Assembly: GCF_014656095.1 (NCBI RefSeq)
Contig: NZ_BNBT01000012.1
Location: forward strand, 38,792-102,791
DNA: 64,000 nucleotides
Direction of reading: 5' to 3'
Source: Streptomyces longispororuber
GTDB lineage: Bacteria > Actinomycetota > Actinomycetes > Streptomycetales > Streptomycetaceae
Part shown: positions 62,814-64,000 of the stretch, one piece after another
Position numbering within the stretch: the first letter of the stretch is position 1
Layout of the letters: each line of letters opens with the position of its first letter
The notes under the pieces: model-generated
What the model saw: the letters and a program-made list of their open reading frames with translations, nothing else
Told to the model about the DNA's origin: nothing
Database searches by the model: none
Position numbers and translations under genes: made by a program

Positions 62814-63830
62814 TCAGTCCACCGTCACGTAGTCGGGACCGGAGTAGCGTCCGGTGGCCAGCTTCTGACGCTGCATCAGCAGGTCGTTGAGGAGGCTGGA
62901 CGCGCCGAAGCGGAACCAGTGGTTGTCCAGCCAGTCCGCGCCCGCGGTCTCGTTCACCAGGACCAGGAACTTCACGGCGTCCTTCGACGTGCGGATGCCG
63001 CCGGCGGGCTTCACGCCGACCTGGACCCCGGTCTGCGCGCGGAAGTCGCGTACGGCCTCCAGCATGAGCAGGGTGTTGGCCGGGGTGGCGTTGACCCCGA
63101 CCTTGCCGGTCGACGTCTTGATGAAGTCGGCCCCCGCCATCATGCCGAGCCAGCTCGCGCGGCGGATGTTGTCGTACGTCGACAGCTCGCCGGTCTCGAA
63201 GATGACCTTCAGGCGGGCCCGGCGGCAGGCCTCCTTGACGGCGACGATCTCCTCGAACACCTTCAGGTAGTCGCCGGAGAGGAACGCGCCGCGGTCGATG
63301 ACCATGTCGATCTCGTCGGCGCCCGCGGCCACGGCCTCGCGGACGTCCGCGAGCTTCACCTCCAGCGGGGCGCGGCCCGCGGGGAAGGCGGTGGCGACGG
63401 AGGCGACCTTCACGTCCGTGCCGGCGACGGCCTGCTTCGCGGTGGCCACCATGTCCGGGTAGACGCAGACGGCGGCGGTGCGCGGGGTGGTGCGGTCCGT
63501 CGGGTCCGGGTGGACGGCCTTAGCACCGAGCGCGCGGACCTTGCCCGCGGTGTCGGCGCCCTCCAGGGTCGTCAGGTCGATCATGGAGATGGCCAGGTCG
63601 ATGGCGTACGCCTTGGCCGAGGCCTTGATCGAGCGCGTCCCCAGCGCCGCCGCGCGCGCCTCCAGGCCCACCGCGTCCACGCCCGGCAGCCCGTGCAGGA
63701 AGCGGCGCAGCGTGGACGCCGACGCGGTGACGTCGGCGAACGCGCCGGGCACGGCCCGGCCGGCCGGGGTGGGGGGCGGGGCCGCGGCGGCCTCGTCTGT
63801 CTCTGTGGGTGGAGTCGTCCGCATGGTCAC
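62814..63830 (-). CDS. deoC: Deoxyribose-phosphate aldolase
   Basis: 338 residues from GTG 63830; an ATG at 63824 is two codons later. The Schiff-base lysine lies in GADFIKTSTGK, and GVKPAGGIRT holds the proton-relay lysine. It cleaves 2-deoxyribose-5-phosphate to glyceraldehyde-3-phosphate and acetaldehyde, finishing deoxynucleoside breakdown. An N-terminal 50-residue Ala/Pro-rich extension precedes the domain. It is the first gene of a three-gene operon with the two dehydrogenases. A TATGCT hexamer lies six bases before the GTG, and no ribosome site is present, so a leaderless start is likely. Confidence 0.94.
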   Translation of the reverse strand: MTMRTTPPTETDEAAAAPPPTPAGRAVPGAFADVTASASTLRRFLHGLPGVDAVGLEARAAALGTRSIKASAKAYAIDLAISMIDLTTLEGADTAGKVRALGAKAVHPDPTDRTTPRTAAVCVYPDMVATAKQAVAGTDVKVASVATAFPAGRAPLEVKLADVREAVAAGADEIDMVIDRGAFLSGDYLKVFEEIVAVKEACRRARLKVIFETGELSTYDNIRRASWLGMMAGADFIKTSTGKVGVNATPANTLLMLEAVRDFRAQTGVQVGVKPAGGIRTSKDAVKFLVLVNETAGADWLDNHWFRFGASSLLNDLLMQRQKLATGRYSGPDYVTVD

Positions 63831-63842
63831 GAGGGGAGCATA

Positions 63843-63856
63843 TCTACGCGCGTAGC
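63843..63856 (-). promoter_or_regulatory. Candidate nucleoside-regulon operator before deoC
   Basis: Read on the reverse strand, GCTACGCGCGTAGA matches TCTACGCGCGTAGA at 13 of 14 positions. It sits 12 bp upstream of the deoC start and abuts a -10-like TATGCT, so binding would block transcription. Confidence 0.75.
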
Positions 63857-64000
63857 TGCTGTACAGGGGCTGTACCCGGGCGCGGGCAGGGGGTGCCCGT
63901 GGCCGGGCGGGGGGGGTGCGGGCCCGGCCGGGTGGTGCCCGCGGCGGGACCGACGGATGCGTGGAGGGGGCCGGGAGGGAGGGGCGGCGCGGGGGGGCGG
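63857..64000. other. G-rich sequence at the right edge
   Basis: About 140 bp with several runs of four or more G. No gene recognised; the window ends here. Confidence 0.5.

Overview
The window looks like chromosomal Streptomyces DNA. GC is very high (roughly 72% over most genes), GTG starts are common, regulators are of streptomycete type (AraC, ECF sigma, STAS, SigE-type), and the gene order in the right half matches what I recall of the afsQ1/afsQ2/sigQ - nucleoside salvage region of S. coelicolor. No rRNA, tRNA, transposase, integrase or CRISPR array was seen. All assignments come from reading motifs by eye; no database search was run.

Left part (1-13.5 kb). A DUF397 gene end, a secreted ricin-type lectin and two AraC-type regulators precede a cell-surface glycopolymer cluster. 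The cluster has two facing copies of a [family 2 glycosyltransferase + polysialyltransferase-like protein] pair (3240-5569 forward, 5661-7981 reverse). Then come a further GT-B-like protein, a CMP-acylneuraminate/Kdn cytidylyltransferase fused to a HAD phosphatase, a NeuB-type nonulosonate synthase and another sialyltransferase-like protein. This fits synthesis, activation and polymerisation of a nonulosonic acid such as Kdn (teichulosonic acid) for the wall.

Second part (13.5-26.5 kb). Three large secreted proteins run in one direction: an FG-GAP beta-propeller protein, a LamG-domain protein and a 2280-residue RHS/YD-repeat protein. The last carries a Hint autoprocessing domain and a short C-terminal toxin tip. 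A small overlapping gene follows and is most likely the immunity protein. GC drops to about 55% exactly at the tip, which marks an exchangeable toxin cassette.

Middle part (26.6-41 kb). A family 4 glycosyltransferase and an M20 amidohydrolase are followed by a nucleoside uptake and salvage region: two BMP/PnrA-like lipoproteins, an RbsA-type ABC ATPase, two permeases, cytidine deaminase and pyrimidine-nucleoside phosphorylase. The two lipoprotein genes are separated by a roughly 1-kb minisatellite of about 42-44 bp GC-rich units, and a second GC-rich array lies upstream of the first.

Right part (41-64 kb). Here lie a STAS protein with a tail-overlapping ECF sigma factor, a divergent MFS/LysR pair, a Tat-exported bicovalent-flavin oxidoreductase, a hydrolase and adenosine deaminase. 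The AfsQ two-component system follows with its lipoprotein and SigQ, then a uridine-kinase-like gene, an FtsX-type ABC exporter with a NarL-type two-component pair, two aldehyde dehydrogenases (one lacking its catalytic half) and deoxyribose-phosphate aldolase. A near-palindromic site, consensus TCTACGCGCGTAGA, lies in front of the second BMP lipoprotein, deoA, add and deoC. This suggests one regulator controls nucleoside salvage across four transcription units here.
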